Source of the DNA: Ceriagrion tenellum
Taxonomy: Eukaryota > Arthropoda > Insecta > Odonata > Coenagrionidae
Length of the DNA stretch: 64,000 nt
NCBI GenBank assembly: GCA_963169105.1
Contig: OY720638.1
Location: forward strand, 8,170,749-8,234,748
Reading direction: 5' to 3'
The notes beneath the pieces were generated by a model. That model was given only the letters and a program-made list of their open reading frames with translations, searched no databases and was not told the DNA's origin. Below are positions 30,521 through 43,290 of this stretch, one piece after another. Each line of letters begins with the position of its first letter. The stretch's first letter is position 1. The position numbers and the translations under genes are program-made.

Positions 30521-32977
30521 CCTGCAAAACAAAATATTTGAGGTCGATGCATTAACACTGATTACGGCAACCCGATCAACATAACCTCAGTTCCTCAGCG
30601 TTCGGGAGACAGCGAAGAAACATGCCAAAGAAATCTTTCCCAGTTGCGACCTGGGTATCAATTATGGCTCGTCTTAGCGGTCGTTATGTTCATGTAGCGA
30701 AAATATTATCGACCATCGCAATGAATTTGACTCCTGATCCTAGTTAGCGAATTATCCCCACGATAGCGGTCGCTATTTCCCTTACCTACGAAATAACAGC
30801 AAAACCTCATTCCGTTTCATCAATTAGCCACTAGTGTACAGCCTAATTGTCAGTTGATGTATCGGTGATTTCAATGCCACGGCATGAATTATCTGGGAGT
30901 GGAAAGGTGATATTTCGGATATTGCAAACAGCACATCGAAACTTCGGCGTTGGGCCACGTGTTCGAGGTGATGCGACTTAAGTGCATTCGTAGTCAGTTT
31001 GCTCACATACCTCAAATATTTTACGCACATGATATTATTTACACGGAATCATGGATTAGATGACTTCACTTTGTGCCAAAGGATATGCTCCCAGGTGATT
31101 ACTTTCGTTGCGTACTTTATTATCAAGAAGTTTTATTTACTGCTTATCTTTCTGAAGTGTTATGAACATAAAAGAGAGTGCCCAATAATCCTAATGAAAG
31201 AACTTTTATAAGGATACCAAAATATTGAAATGTGTTTTAAACCGCAGACGCTCAAGGTGCCTGTTTATTTACTCGCACAGTTAACCTTAAATAGCTTAAG
31301 GTACTGATGTATTGGCTCGTGAAAAAAGTACATTGGGTTGAGGCTTTTCTAGCATAAAAATTAGAATAGTATCACCTCGCATTATTTATGTTATTGAAAC
31401 AGCATTTTATTTTTAGCATCAGAGGAAATTTGACTTTGATATTAGTCTACATAGTAAATTCAAAATATATATACGAATATGTAATTAAAATTTTCGAAAC
31501 TTTTACGCGAGCTTACAGAGAGTGAAAAAATAGGATAAATTGCTTTTTTTGTAGCGGTTAGGACTGCAACTAACAACATGCGCAAAGTAACATAATCCTC
31601 AATTCAAGGTGGTGAAAAGCCTTAAGAGCTGGAGCAAACATGTGTTCCGAAAATATTTAATTATTCTACGATTAAACTTTTTAAATTTGAAGTGAAAATT
31701 TTAAAGATTAGCTAATGAACGAGAATTTCTACGCTACAGATAACTTTGTGCTGTTACAGATGAAATACAACAGTGAATTTCGAGATAACACATTTCAAGA
31801 GTGGGAACAGAGAATGAAAAAAATTTCGAACTCTTATTGAGTGGAATGCCGTATTGACTGCGTCCGGTAACTCAGTCACCCAACGAAACCCCTTTTTCAA
31901 TTATCATTCTTTTCATTGCGTCAACATTTATTTCATCACATCAATTTTTATCCCGCCACCTCTTATATACGACATTGAATTCCGGTACCGTCATATTAGT
32001 GTCTACGTCTTTGCCTGTAATGTGTCAAGCCACGCTTTGCCTGTAATGAAATTTATATGTAGTATATGAAGTTGACTGTCAACATTGAAAATTTCTCTTG
32101 TAAATTTTATTACTGCAATTTCACGAAATGGTTCCTCAGCGACTAGTGAATATGTGCATATGTGCATATGAATAGTGCATATTATGCAATGGAATCTACT
32201 TGCACGTAATGCTTGAAACTTTGTCCAGGCATGAAACCTGGAATTGTAGAAGGGACTCGTGTTTTGCTTGAAAATCGCTACAGATAATGTTTTTTGTGAA
32301 TAGTTTGCACTTATCTCTGATGCGTATACAATGTGACCATTTTGGAAACAATTGTAAATATTACCTATAACATGTGAGCATGTTAGTCATTTATATTTTG
32401 TCTTCATTGAAGGATTTTTTAGATAGATCATGTCTCAATCAGAGAGATAAACTCCTTCAAGTCAATCAAAGAGAGCTATATTTCGATGAATGCTCAGTCA
32501 CTGTTTCGCTTTCACGATGGAATAAAGGCGCTGCGCAGACGCTGAAGTCTGCGGGATTTTGGAAGTAAGCGACGAGGTGTTCGAAGTGAGTGAAGACAAA
32601 TCCGAAGCTGAAGATGAATCCAATGAAGTAATAGAGGATATTTATAATCAAACACTTGTATTCAAGAAATTGAGTGCGAGGGAGGAAAGATAGGACAATC
32701 AGTAAAGGCTGGGTGTGGTCAAGGGGTGGGAGATTGGCCGTTCCCGCTGTGGACTAGCATCGGATTCTGTCGTATTCGCTCTTGGAATACATGTGTACCT
32801 CTTGCATGGGAATCTCGAGGAAAGTAATTAAAGTCAAGCCTGGGTGTTTAACTATTTAAACAATTAAAATATTACTTTTCCAGAAAAAACAACTGTACGA
32901 TTGTTGAGTATGCAATTCAAGCTTTTTAAACGAAAATGCCGGGGCTCTGTTGAAGAATCAATTCACTTAGGAGTGTT
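30521..32977. other. gene-free stretch of 2.5 kb
   Basis: AT-rich, short frames only. Near 32145-32190 a small ATGTGCAT repeat is visible. The frames at 32374-32568 and 32466-32651 have no recognisable family. Confidence 0.45.
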
Positions 32978-33413
32978 TGAAGCAAAAATAGGATGGATAG
33001 GGTCAGGAATGAGTGGGTAATAAATGAATGTGGGTTACATGCTCCAGTAATGGACATATATGAAAGGAGTGTGCTTCATTGATTTGGCCATGTTGAGAGA
33101 ATGGATGAGAGTAGAATAACGAAACAGATATATAAGAGTGAAATGAATGGTGCGAGAGGTAGGCCGAGAAAGTTGTGGTTGAATGTTGTTGAGGAAATTC
33201 TTAGGAGGAGGAATGTTAGGAGTCTTAAAAACAGGAGGGTGTGTATGAAGCAGTGTATGGGGGTAAATGAACCAAAAGAGGTTTGCAAGGATAGGTCAGT
33301 ATGGAGGCAATTATTGAAGTAGAGTTAGGTGTACAAATATGTATTTACGAGTGAAACTTTGTGACTGAGCCTACCCCGGAAGGAAACGGCGTGATTGGTT
33401 TGTATGTATGTAA
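32978..33413 (+). pseudogene. LINE 3' end, copy B (5'-truncated)
   Basis: Plus strand: RMDRVRNEWVINECGLHAPV, then MDIYERSVLH with a TGA at about 33081-33083, FGHVERMDESRITKQIYKSE, GARGRPRKLWLNVVEEIL and the basic end VWRQLLK, with the stop at 33320-33322. Compared with copy C it lacks two codons (one GR of RGRGRPR). The 3' UTR of about 90 bp ends in TATG repeats at about 33413. The coding end is otherwise open, making this one of the better-preserved copies. Confidence 0.88.
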
Positions 33414-36400
33414 TTCGATCATTGTAGATTTATGAACAATCTGATATTGTTGAGAAAAAAACATGGTCGTTTGAACCCCCTTGATATAGTATAAAAGAGC
33501 TCAGTAACAGTTTTCAATTTCTTTAATTTGTTTATTATTTCTTTAAAGAGGGAGTTAAACCTCTTCTTTTAACTCTTCCTCAGATTTTCTCATTTTCATT
33601 TGTGGCCACTGTTTCTATTAAGTGTCCACTTTCTATTAAGTATACACGTTCTCACCCTCCGCATGACAGCTATTTTCTATGAGAAAAAATCCATGCACAA
33701 TGTTTTAATCCTCCCTCGGATCCCCTTACCTCTTAAATTCATTTCAAGGTCACCCACGTAACTGTGAAGTCCATGCTATTTTAATCGGATCATTTTGGGC
33801 AGTCTTTGATAGTTGTGACTCTTTTTTGACCTCGGTCTTTTATTTCTCATCGCACACATTAGCTTTTGCATTCCCATTTATTTTTGTCGTTTTTGAGATG
33901 CGAGGGAGAAAATTTTAGAGATAAGCAAAGCACAGACATACCTATGCGACTGATGCCTTTATGCCACTCCAGACTTCATATCGTAAACTATTGTAAATTT
34001 TAACATATTTTCAGGAGTGTGCAACACACCAGAGGAAAGAAGACATCGAAATCTGAAAATGGAAAATTTTCCATTTCAACACAATTCATTGAGGTGAAGT
34101 GCCATTTGCATGTGCCTCACTCCTCTCTGAATTTGATACGAAGCGTAAGTTCAGCTCACTGTTGATAGTAAAATACGGATTTTTAGTGGAATTTTTCTGC
34201 TGGCAACTGTATGGTATTACAACATGAATTTTGTTTCGAATTGAAATATAAATAGACCTCGTCCTTCTCAGTTGATTGTGATTGAATTCAATTTTCACTT
34301 GATGGTCGTACCAAGCTGCCAAACCTGACATTCTGCACCGACCACCTTTATTCATCAAAAATTATCGTCCATCGTAATTCTTCATCATCGAAAACTATCA
34401 ACGACGGCTCTCACCCTTGATAACAACCAACGAGATGGAAGTTTTGCCATTAACTTTTTCGCCATTTCTCGATGGCAAACTCGGTAATCGCACAAGCCTA
34501 GGATCAACTAAACTGTAGCAGAGTATGGAGCGCGGAGTAGGATATAGGAGGGCGATCGCCATAGTGACATTTTGGGACGGCGGGATCAGCAAGGAACAGA
34601 TGCTCAAAAAATCCGCAACACAGCGCCACCATGCGGCGGGGCTTCCAGCAAGGCATTTGGCCGTGCTGTACCCATAGTAATTATATCACCGATTTCTATG
34701 TACCAGACCAGCGGAAACGAAATTTTCGCTCGGTAGAATCACCATAAACCCATGAAAAACAAACTCCAATGATGTCTACAAATGTAAATGCAGGAAAAGG
34801 TAGCTATCGTAGGAATACATTTCCAAAACAAATGTGCCAGGCCCACCCGAACGACACTGGCTCACAAGGAACATAATAGACACCAACAAAGCTAACATAT
34901 CTGGGCAGATAAATGCGAATACGAAATAAAACTGTGGGATCACGTTGTGTCAGATACAAACCAACAAACACTGCCATCCATTAATGCTCGGAAAGAAGAG
35001 CTAACGGTAATACCCGAAATGATGACATTCATCGCCATCGACGCGGTTCATCGCATCGCGATGGCTTAAATCATCGTCGATGTATTCGATGAATCGACTC
35101 ATCGCACAAGCCTGGCTCAACATTTCAATCTGAAAATAACGACCTAATGCATGGATTGAAAGCACAAAACTACTCTCGAGACCCTGAATCAAGAATAAAT
35201 TATGAATTTGCGTGCAGAATTTGGCCGCATAAATGGAAGTGCATACAACTTTTCGAGCCGGTTAATCTAACACATTAAACTGTACCACTGTTTTAGGCCA
35301 GCGACTTACCTATCAACCTTCAGAAAAATACAACGCTTATTTTGCTCATGATGCAGTCGATGCTAGGAATTCAAACTTTTTTTTGTTCATAACTGCGAAA
35401 CAATGATAGAAAACCGCAGTATAGTCCGTATGCAAAGCCAGTGCGCGCACCTCAATCACTTTTACCCCGAGAGTCGCCTTCCCATTCCAAACCAGTCACT
35501 TCTACGAGCGTCGAACGTTACAGAGAGACACGGATGAGTCAAATGCAGTGAACAAATATCGGATACCATGACAAGGAGTGACTCAAACGGAGGCATGGGT
35601 GATCTAAACGCTGCACACTGGGGCCAAATTAAAGGCTCCGGCTGCACTAAAGTCATTTTTTGAAAAGTGTCGAAGAGACTTGAAATCTTATGTAGTCAAT
35701 AGTATAAGGTTTATATGAACCGGGAATGCACCAATTTACGCTCCTTTTAAAAATGATCTCATATATCTTGTAAAGTAAACTTGACACATATACGCTTTTG
35801 GAATAAACGCCAAAGCGTACTGATAGTTCCACACATTTGTAGAATTTATACAGGCTTGGTCATTCCAGAATAATGATTTTACGACGTTGATATGATAATA
35901 TAGAATACATTTAAGTGCATGTTACTTTTTCTACCTGAATTAATTCTGGTGCTCTCTCTTTTTCTCTCTTTTTGTAAACATGTGCGCGAAAAACTAAAAA
36001 CAAAATTATTTTTAGAAGAGAAGAGGAGATTTAGAGAGTTCCACAGCAGAAAAATATCCCCAACTGCAGCGACTGAAGATCTATTCCACATGCTCCTTGT
36101 GACGTCTGACCCTTTGATAACATCTTTTAGAGCACTCTCTGCGAAATATTTCCAAAATCTGTCGCAAGATGCCCGAAACCTACTGCACCTACCTCAGGAG
36201 CATGAAAAATAATCTGACTCAAGTGATGATAACAGAGCCAGTGATAATGATGTGTTTTTCTAAAACTCATGTAAAACTTGTCATTTTATTACTGTCTATA
36301 AACAATAAATTGGTAACAATTATACACCTGCTTTTTCATAGATATTGCCTTTAACCTACTTACAATGCAGATAAATGCATATTTTCATAGCAACAATAGT

Positions 36401-38062
36401 AAGCCAAAAGTCGAACGAAATCTGTGTTGGAGATCAAGTAACCAATGAAAATACACGAAAAAAGCTCAATGCAATAAAATGCAGTGTTTTGAGCTCGATT
36501 AGTTCGATATAAACCAAGGAAGGGATTTAGTGCAGCCAGATCCGCGTTTGGGCCCACTGTGCGCTGGAGAGAAACGCGTAAGGTTTGCAAAGGAGCGCAA
36601 GCGACACAAAAATTGAGGGCAAGACAAAGAAGTATTTAACGAACAAATAGAGAGAAAGAGAGGTTGGACAGAGAGAATGCGTGGATCATTGAAGACTTCC
36701 GGAAAAAATCAATTCCGAGGAGCTTTTGATCAAACTCGTAGGATGAGCGAGGGGAGAGTATGTTCGGAGGATTTTGTACGAGCAGTTTCGTTCCTCATCC
36801 TGAGAAAGATGATTTTAGTCAGAGTGCGAATATAATAGAAAGAGAATTTGAAATCATATGGGACAAAAATGGTTCTTAGAATCATCGGCAGAATGTTGCA
36901 GACGAGTGCATTGACTGCTTAGTAGACGACCAATCGGAGATTTTGAGAGAACCCAGAATTTAATCGCAGTGACGATCTAAAGAATGAAATCTAAGATACG
37001 CATGCGATGATAATATTTTCCTTTGCTTCTTTGAGGTCGGCATTGCTACAAAAAGAATGAAGCTGGTAAAGCTACTGAACACAATTATGAAAACGAGAGC
37101 GATTTGGAGAGATATAAGACTCGATCCAAGCATATTCGTCCAGAAGAAGCTGAATATAGCCGATTGCGAATAAGGATGGTTAGCCACGGGTCGCCGGGGG
37201 AAGGAGGCCCCTGAGGTTGAAATTACTTACGAGCACTTTGAGAAAGCGACAAGAGAGGCTAGAGAGAAGAGGAGCCATATTCAGTACTGAAAGTGGAGAG
37301 ACTGAAGGTAAACGCCCCACATTAGTCAATATCCGAAGGATTGCAGTCATTGGTAAGATTCAACACATTATTCCGTCTATAAAATGTGAAATGATAAGCT
37401 ATAATAAGAAAAATAAACTAATAGGCCAGATGGCGGAGGCCGAGTTTATCAGAGACATGGGAGAGCGCAAACTGAAATAGATCGATCCATTCACTTTCTA
37501 TGACCGTTCCTTGGAGGTAAATTGGCGTTGAAGTCGGGATAATATGGGAAAACTGCTTTAGCGAAAGAAATTCCCACAAATACGAGAGAGCTGATTGCTA
37601 TTTGATCATGTTCGACCGTGACGAGGAGGCTCGTGAAGAGTTGAATGCGGAGTGCGGCGTTGTATGGCGCAGAGGGTTTTGCTATGAGAAAATTGGTCGA
37701 GAACGTAAAGTGATGGCATTTGAGATGCGGAGGTGGCGATGGACGAGGCGGAATGAGGAAGGCGCGCTGGGTGGGGAGACTTCTTGGAGGAGATTAGGTG
37801 TGGAACGGAGAGGGGAACTGGGGCGGGAAATGAGGAGGCGAGTGGTGAAGGCCGTGTTGGAGGGGAAGTTGTTGAGTAAGCGGGGAAGGTGAAGGAATAG
37901 GATTTATGGATGGAATAAGGGAGAGAGATACCGCACTCGATGAACTCCGTAATGAAGTCGCGAGAGGATTTGTAACTCCTGCCATAAACAAATTTTTGGT
38001 GATTACTTCGAGTCAAAACATGCCTTCATCGATAGATAACCTGAAATCAATAATGGAAATGA
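33414..38062. other. gene-free stretch of 4.6 kb
   Basis: No recognised gene. Minor features: a CATCG-rich stretch with many short repeats at 35020-35105; a purine-rich (GGA/GAG) segment at 37600-37890 that creates open frames on both strands (37602-37892 plus, 37606-38016 minus). Neither frame looks like a real protein. I looked for coding exons between canonical splice sites and found none I could defend. Confidence 0.45.
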
Positions 38063-38102
38063 ATAGGCAACATCTTCAGGTTCACATGAAGATGTTGCCT
38101 AT
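38063..38102. repeat. perfect 16-bp hairpin with 8-base loop
   Basis: ATAGGCAACATCTTCA (38063-38078) and its exact reverse complement (38087-38102). Flanks do not extend the stem, so it is shorter than a microRNA precursor. Confidence 0.9.
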
Positions 38103-38399
38103 GCAGCGAAACCGGTCGTATAAATAAAAATACCTGTGAAAAGTTGCAAAGTAATTTTCATTATTAATTTCATAATGGAGTTTCACAAAGTTGAGCCAGA
38201 AACCATCGAAATCATGATAGATAACCTCTACATACGAGTCCTAACGAAATTCAACAGCGGACCACTCCTTAGCCCAATGCTTGCGTCCACGTTGCAGAAT
38301 AGTGAATGACTGAAAACGCGAGTTTTGCCCGTTTCGGCAATGAGTGAATCCGAAGAGAGAGGACGTGGCCGTCGGTCGAAAACGAAACCGCATATCCGA

Positions 38400-39050
38400 C
38401 CAGAGTGCGCCCGCGGAGAACACTTGAGCACGGCCGTGACGCACGCGAATCATCGACGGCGCTTCCGCGGATGAGGAGGAGCCTCTCGCTTGGCTCGACG
38501 CAGGCGAGTGGGCCTCCCCCCGCCCCTACCTCGCCCCGTCCCGCCCCGCCCCGTCCGCCCCCGCCTCGTGCCGGAGGCGGGGGGGGCGGGCGGGAGAGCT
38601 ATTAGTTGGCGGCCGCCGGGGAGGGCCGCGACAGTGAGCCTCGAGCGTCGCCGCGACCGAGTGCCGTGCCGAGAGCAGTGGACCGCCGCCTCAGCCGACC
38701 GACCCACGGATTGCAGTGGACGCAGGTGAGTGAGCCGCCGATGTCGAGGCGGCCGGCCGTGCGGCCCGCTCCGCACGCCATCCGGCGCTTCGCCGTCGCT
38801 CGCCATGTGTCCTCGCCAAGGGAGTCTCCCAGGAAGTGACCCTCCCCGAAGGCTTCACGTACCGCCGTTTTCGTTTCCCAGTGCCCTCACACTCTGTCCG
38901 AAGTCTCGACAACGGCGACTTCGAAGCGAGGCACGAGTGTTCGCGCGCGTTAACTTTGCGACATTGATGAATTGGTGCGATGTCTGTGCGATGCCGCTCC
39001 CAGTGCCACGGAAGAAACCCAGTTGGATTTAATGACTATCTCCTTGTCGT
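38400..39050 (+). promoter_or_regulatory. CpG-island-like promoter with a probable untranslated first exon
   Basis: Abrupt rise in GC and CpG. Stacked GC boxes (CCCCGCCCC, GGGGGCGGGCGGG) occupy 38515-38600. A CAG/GTGAGTGAG splice donor of near-ideal consensus lies at 38725/38726, and AT-rich intron-like DNA follows within 1 kb. No ATG with a convincing frame precedes the donor, so the first exon (about 38600-38725) would be 5' UTR. The start site itself cannot be placed: there is no TATA box, and several CAGT initiator-like words are present (for example near 38632). No downstream acceptor or coding exon was recognised in the window, so the gene would continue beyond it or be non-coding. The overlapping frames on both strands here are a by-product of high GC. 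Confidence 0.55.
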
Positions 39051-41749
39051 CGAAAGTGAACTCGGGTCACTTATCCTCCTCTGGAGAGTTGACGAGACCA
39101 CAGCGCGTATATCTCACTCCGCGTACCCTCCCGCTCAATAAGTGACATTCCCAGGAGATGGACACGAGAGAAATATTTTAGTTCGAGAGTAGAATGCATA
39201 TTTTCAAGCGGTTCGAATCACACGGTCAGCAACAGACCAAAACTTTCGTAATGGACACTTTGCTTTTCCTAATTCTCTCATGCAGACTTGGTTTTATGAA
39301 GTGTTCTTCGGTAGAATTGATGCGGTCCGAAAACAACTGTTATCCCGGGGATGTGCAGTCAAGGACTTGGGGTTGACATTTTCACTTTAAACACGCAATG
39401 GGTAATCTTTTTTTAGTCTCAAATCTGAGGATTTATTCAGCGAAAGGAATTGCCATCGCCGATATTTTTCTGCGCCTCCCTCGAGACAGTACCCCTCGAG
39501 CACTATATTCCCATCGAACACCGCGGGCAGAGAGGCCAATGGCTCGTTGTGGGTCATCGCGCCAAACGGCGGAACAGCACCGCGAGACGCCGTAGCTCGG
39601 CGTCGCTGCGGTGGCGCGACCTTACGGCGACGCGTTCCCGCTCACATTCCTGCTCTGCCGCCGCGACCCGTAAACATGTAGTGGCGCCCCCTCAATGCGG
39701 GTTCGCCTCCGCCGAGAGACCATCCGGGGATCACGATCAATTACATTTGTGGCCGTGACCCGGGACATCCGACCGCGGAAAAAGATGGAACGGAATTGTG
39801 TTGTTGTTGAGGCACTGCCGATGAAACCCTGTGGAGTGCGTCACACGGGGCGAGTCGCAGTAATTGTTAATAATAATTATAATACTCGGAGGGGAAGGTT
39901 ACCAAAGTAACACAATTATAATAATAATTCTAATTTTATTGCCCATTTAAACATGATCCAAGATTACATAATCACTTAGAAAAAATAGTTGACAGGAGCT
40001 TTAGGTGGCCCCTAAGGCATTGCCTGTTGTCAGGGACACCTTCAGGACAGATGCAATACATATAGCAAAATGATCACTACAGAAGTGACAGTATAAAAGT
40101 TAATACTAAAAAAAATCAACAATCAGAGTTTAACCAGCTTGAGAAAAGATTTAATATGATTGGTCTATTTAATTTGTAGTGGCAAAGAATTGATACAAAC
40201 TAGAGGTATAACAAATTGAAATTATTACTAGAGTTTTATTTATAAACACAGGGATTCCCAAAAGGTTGTTACAACAATTTCTAGAAATTATCATTTACCA
40301 AATTTGTTGTAGTCAACAACAAAAGTTTAACCTGCTTCAGAAAAGATTTTACATGCTTCATAGATTCGATTGTTTGAGGCAAACGATTAAAAATTTTGGG
40401 CCCCATATAGATAAAACATCGTTTGTACAATGTTAAGTTAACCTAAGCCTCGTGTAACAACTTTTCGCCCGGAAAATACTTGGTTGACCCAACATAATTA
40501 TGAAGTGAAATGCGAATATTCAAGCTTGAGTCGTCGAGATAGGCTTAGCTAAGCCACCGTTGACTCGTGAAAGCCAAGTCAAGGGTAAACGTGCGTGAGC
40601 GCCATATTCATTTAATTTGCCTTTCCCTCGGGCTAACGCTTGAGTAAACAAGTCCATGAATTCCGCCGCAGCAGAATTTTAGGCTGCTGTCATCTCAGCC
40701 CTCAGCTACTAGTCGATTCATTGCCTCGAACGGTGTGACGCTGATGCAGTCTGATAAACATGAACGTTTTAAACTCAACGGCTCTCTTGCGTCGTCGTGG
40801 ATTGGCTACTGGATATTTGGGTGAGGCTGTCCAACACCAGCATAATCACTGGATAAGAAGACACATCATGCGTATTTATAGCATTTTTTTTTATATTTGC
40901 CGATAGAATCATCAATATAAGGTCGGTCGCAGAATTACAATTGTCACGTGCGGCGTTTCATCAAAATATAGAATAAATCCATGCAGGTTTCACTCAAAGT
41001 AAACTTAACATTTTTAGTCGAGAGGAGATGGAATAATTTTTGGCTTGGATATGTATCATCTAATAAAAAAAAAGCCATATTCAAAAATAAACGTATGAAT
41101 GGAGATTTTCTTAGGAATTCAACTCATTAATTGCATTATTACTCAACGAAAACGTGTTTTTTCCGTGGCAATGAAGCTAGCACATCAATTTCCTCCGCTT
41201 CTGGACCTCGACCAGAGCGTCTTAGGCATCCGTCTTTCTGCAGTGCGTTCGAGTTGACGCCTCATCTTGGAATAGGTAGTGGTATTGGCACGGCCATTCG
41301 CCCGGGTGCAAGAGGGAACCCTCTGGACCACCTATCTTGGCAGATATTAACATACAACTCGGTAAATTAATGCGTTTTTTCGTGGAAATTCATTTTTAAC
41401 TATCGAAATAACCACAGATAGTATTCTGCAGAATTATTTGTTTGCAACGACTAATTTCAACGAATGGGCATAATCGTCGGCCACAAGATTTTCAGGTAGA
41501 TTACATGGTATATTTCATCAATGGCGGCGGGGGTGGGCGTTGAAATTACTCGTAAAAATGATACAATTCTGAGGAAAAATAACTAGTCTTCTTGTCATCA
41601 TATCAGTTATATAAAAGTTTCTAATTTTAACGTAATGCATATCAAAGTCATTGACGGCATTCGTTGATACTTGAAATGACGCGGCAAATGTAGCCGTATG
41701 AAAACGCCACTAGTGTACGCGCTAACAGGAAGCTCGGAATAAATTACCG
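39051..41749. other. putative intronic or intergenic stretch
   Basis: Mostly AT-rich without recognisable coding content. A CpG-rich patch at 39470-39780 may be part of the same regulatory domain. Frames there (39398-39758) are composition-driven. Confidence 0.4.
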
Positions 41750-42640
41750 CGTCGAGTCATCGAGCACTGTTTTCGCGGATGCTGGCCGGAGCGAAGATGC
41801 TCGGCCGTCCTCCCTCACTCCCCTCCCTCCCCCACTGCCGGCTGGTGCGCACACACTAGAGCCAAGGTCAGGCCTTAGGTGCCTCGAGCACCACGGCCCG
41901 CCTGGGTGACGTGTCATCCGCCGGAACCCGTTTGGCGGCGGGGGTGTCTTCTTTTCCATGAAACCTGTTCCCCTCGGCCGCAGCCGAAGTTCAAGGTCTC
42001 GCCGAGCTCCCCCACGGCCCCCCCTCCTCCCTCCGCACCAGGGAGAGGCCCTGGGAAGAGGAAACACCTCAAGGGATTCGGTTTGTCACAGGACTCCCGA
42101 GAAAAATCTCTCATCTCAAATTTGAACTGGGTCAAGGTGGTCTCGGAGAAGCAGGCATTGGAATTCCTTCGTCGGTCCACATTCACCACGAGGGACGCGG
42201 GGTTCCACGCGGAGCCGACAAGGAAAACAAATGTCGTCGAAGGAAAAGAAATTAGCAGGCGTCGAGGAGTGGTACGGAATCCATGTCGGTGGTACCCGCG
42301 TAAACCTGGAGACTCTCGATTCGAGAAGTTGTCGGCGCAGGTCGCCGTCAACTCCACCGGAAGACTCGACCTCTCACCTTCAACATATCCAACGAACTTC
42401 GTTTTCGCCCATGAAGTTCTTCGGGCCGAAGTCCCTCAACACTCGGTTCACGCGAGTACGTCGGTTCTCCACTACCGCTCCACCCGTGCTCACGTCCAAA
42501 CACCTCCCTCACCCAGCATGCGATGCTATGGGTCCTTTTCCTAACGATTCACGATCGAACCTGTTCTTCCTCATCTTAGGTGCTCGCTTGGAAACTCGTT
42601 CAGAATACCCAGGAGGTGTCTGAGATCCTTACGCGGTAGG
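41750..42640 (+). other. second CpG-rich block with long open frames, possible exon or promoter
   Basis: GC- and CpG-rich block of about 900 bp with overlapping open frames on both strands: plus 41879-42544 (221 codons), plus 42231-42623, minus 41914-42357 and minus 41744-42067. None shows a known domain; the plus frames are rich in Pro, Ser and Arg, as expected from composition. The block begins and ends sharply. It may be an alternative promoter, a long non-coding exon or a coding exon of an unknown gene. Confidence 0.35.
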
Positions 42641-43189
42641 TTTCTAAGTACCGAATTAGATTGAAGCACTGGGTGTCACCCGCTACGGGGACTGACGAGT
42701 TTCCGGCTTTCGCCGGTAAAAGGACATTCTCCTGCCCTGGGATATGAACTCAGATCCCCTGAATGTACACAAAGTGATTTCATAAATCGGCAATATGTGC
42801 AAATGGTTGCAACGATTAATTTATTGGTGTCGCAACCGCATTACTAATATTCCGTTAAGAATCAATCGCAGACCGTTTGTTAACATTTGAATGAAAACCT
42901 GAGATCTAATGCGAAGTTGATGGCTTTGCTGAAGATGACGGAAAGACGGACTCATTGAGATCGATGCAAGATGAGGTTTCATTTTTGGAATAAAACTGCC
43001 GAGCGGACAGAATTATGATTTATGATTGTATGTTTCCCGGAACAATTATCGATCGTCATACCAATCACTTCCACTGATGTTATGTTGATGCGTCCAGTCG
43101 TTTCATATCAAGAATTCGTTTTCTTCTGATGTCAGTTTTCGAAAGGCCCGATGTACGGGTATCCACCTTCCAACTTTCCTGGGATAGCA
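42641..43189. other. gene-free stretch, possible SINE tail
   Basis: Near 42670-42765 the minus strand reads GAGTTCATATCCC (a weak B-box) and a palindromic CCGGCTTTCGCCGG; too decayed to call a SINE. Otherwise nothing recognised. Confidence 0.35.
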
Positions 43190-43290
43190 TGTAAGGGGGG
43201 GGGAGTGGGAGGACGGGAGGGAGGGAGGGAGTGTTGGGTGGGTGAGGGGGGCGGGGGAGGGGAGGAGCGGAAGATTCCCGCTTCCGATTG
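43190..43290 (+). repeat. G-rich tract with multiple G runs
   Basis: At least eight runs of three or more Gs (GGGGGGGGGGAG, GGGAGGGAGGGAGGGAG, GAGGGGGGCGGGGGAGGGG) within 43195-43268. This pattern can form G-quadruplexes on the plus strand. It borders the CpG-rich 43290-43430 segment. Confidence 0.85.

Noticed and set aside
37602..38016. Overlapping plus (96 codons) and minus (136 codons) frames
   Set aside because: Explained by the purine-rich composition of this strand; low-complexity translations without any domain.
38063..38102. microRNA precursor
   Set aside because: The stem is only 16 bp, perfectly paired and not extended by the flanks; real precursors are longer with mismatches.
38450..39032. 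Several frames of 66-118 codons on both strands
   Set aside because: All lie in the GC-rich promoter block; Arg/Pro/Ala-rich translations typical of composition.
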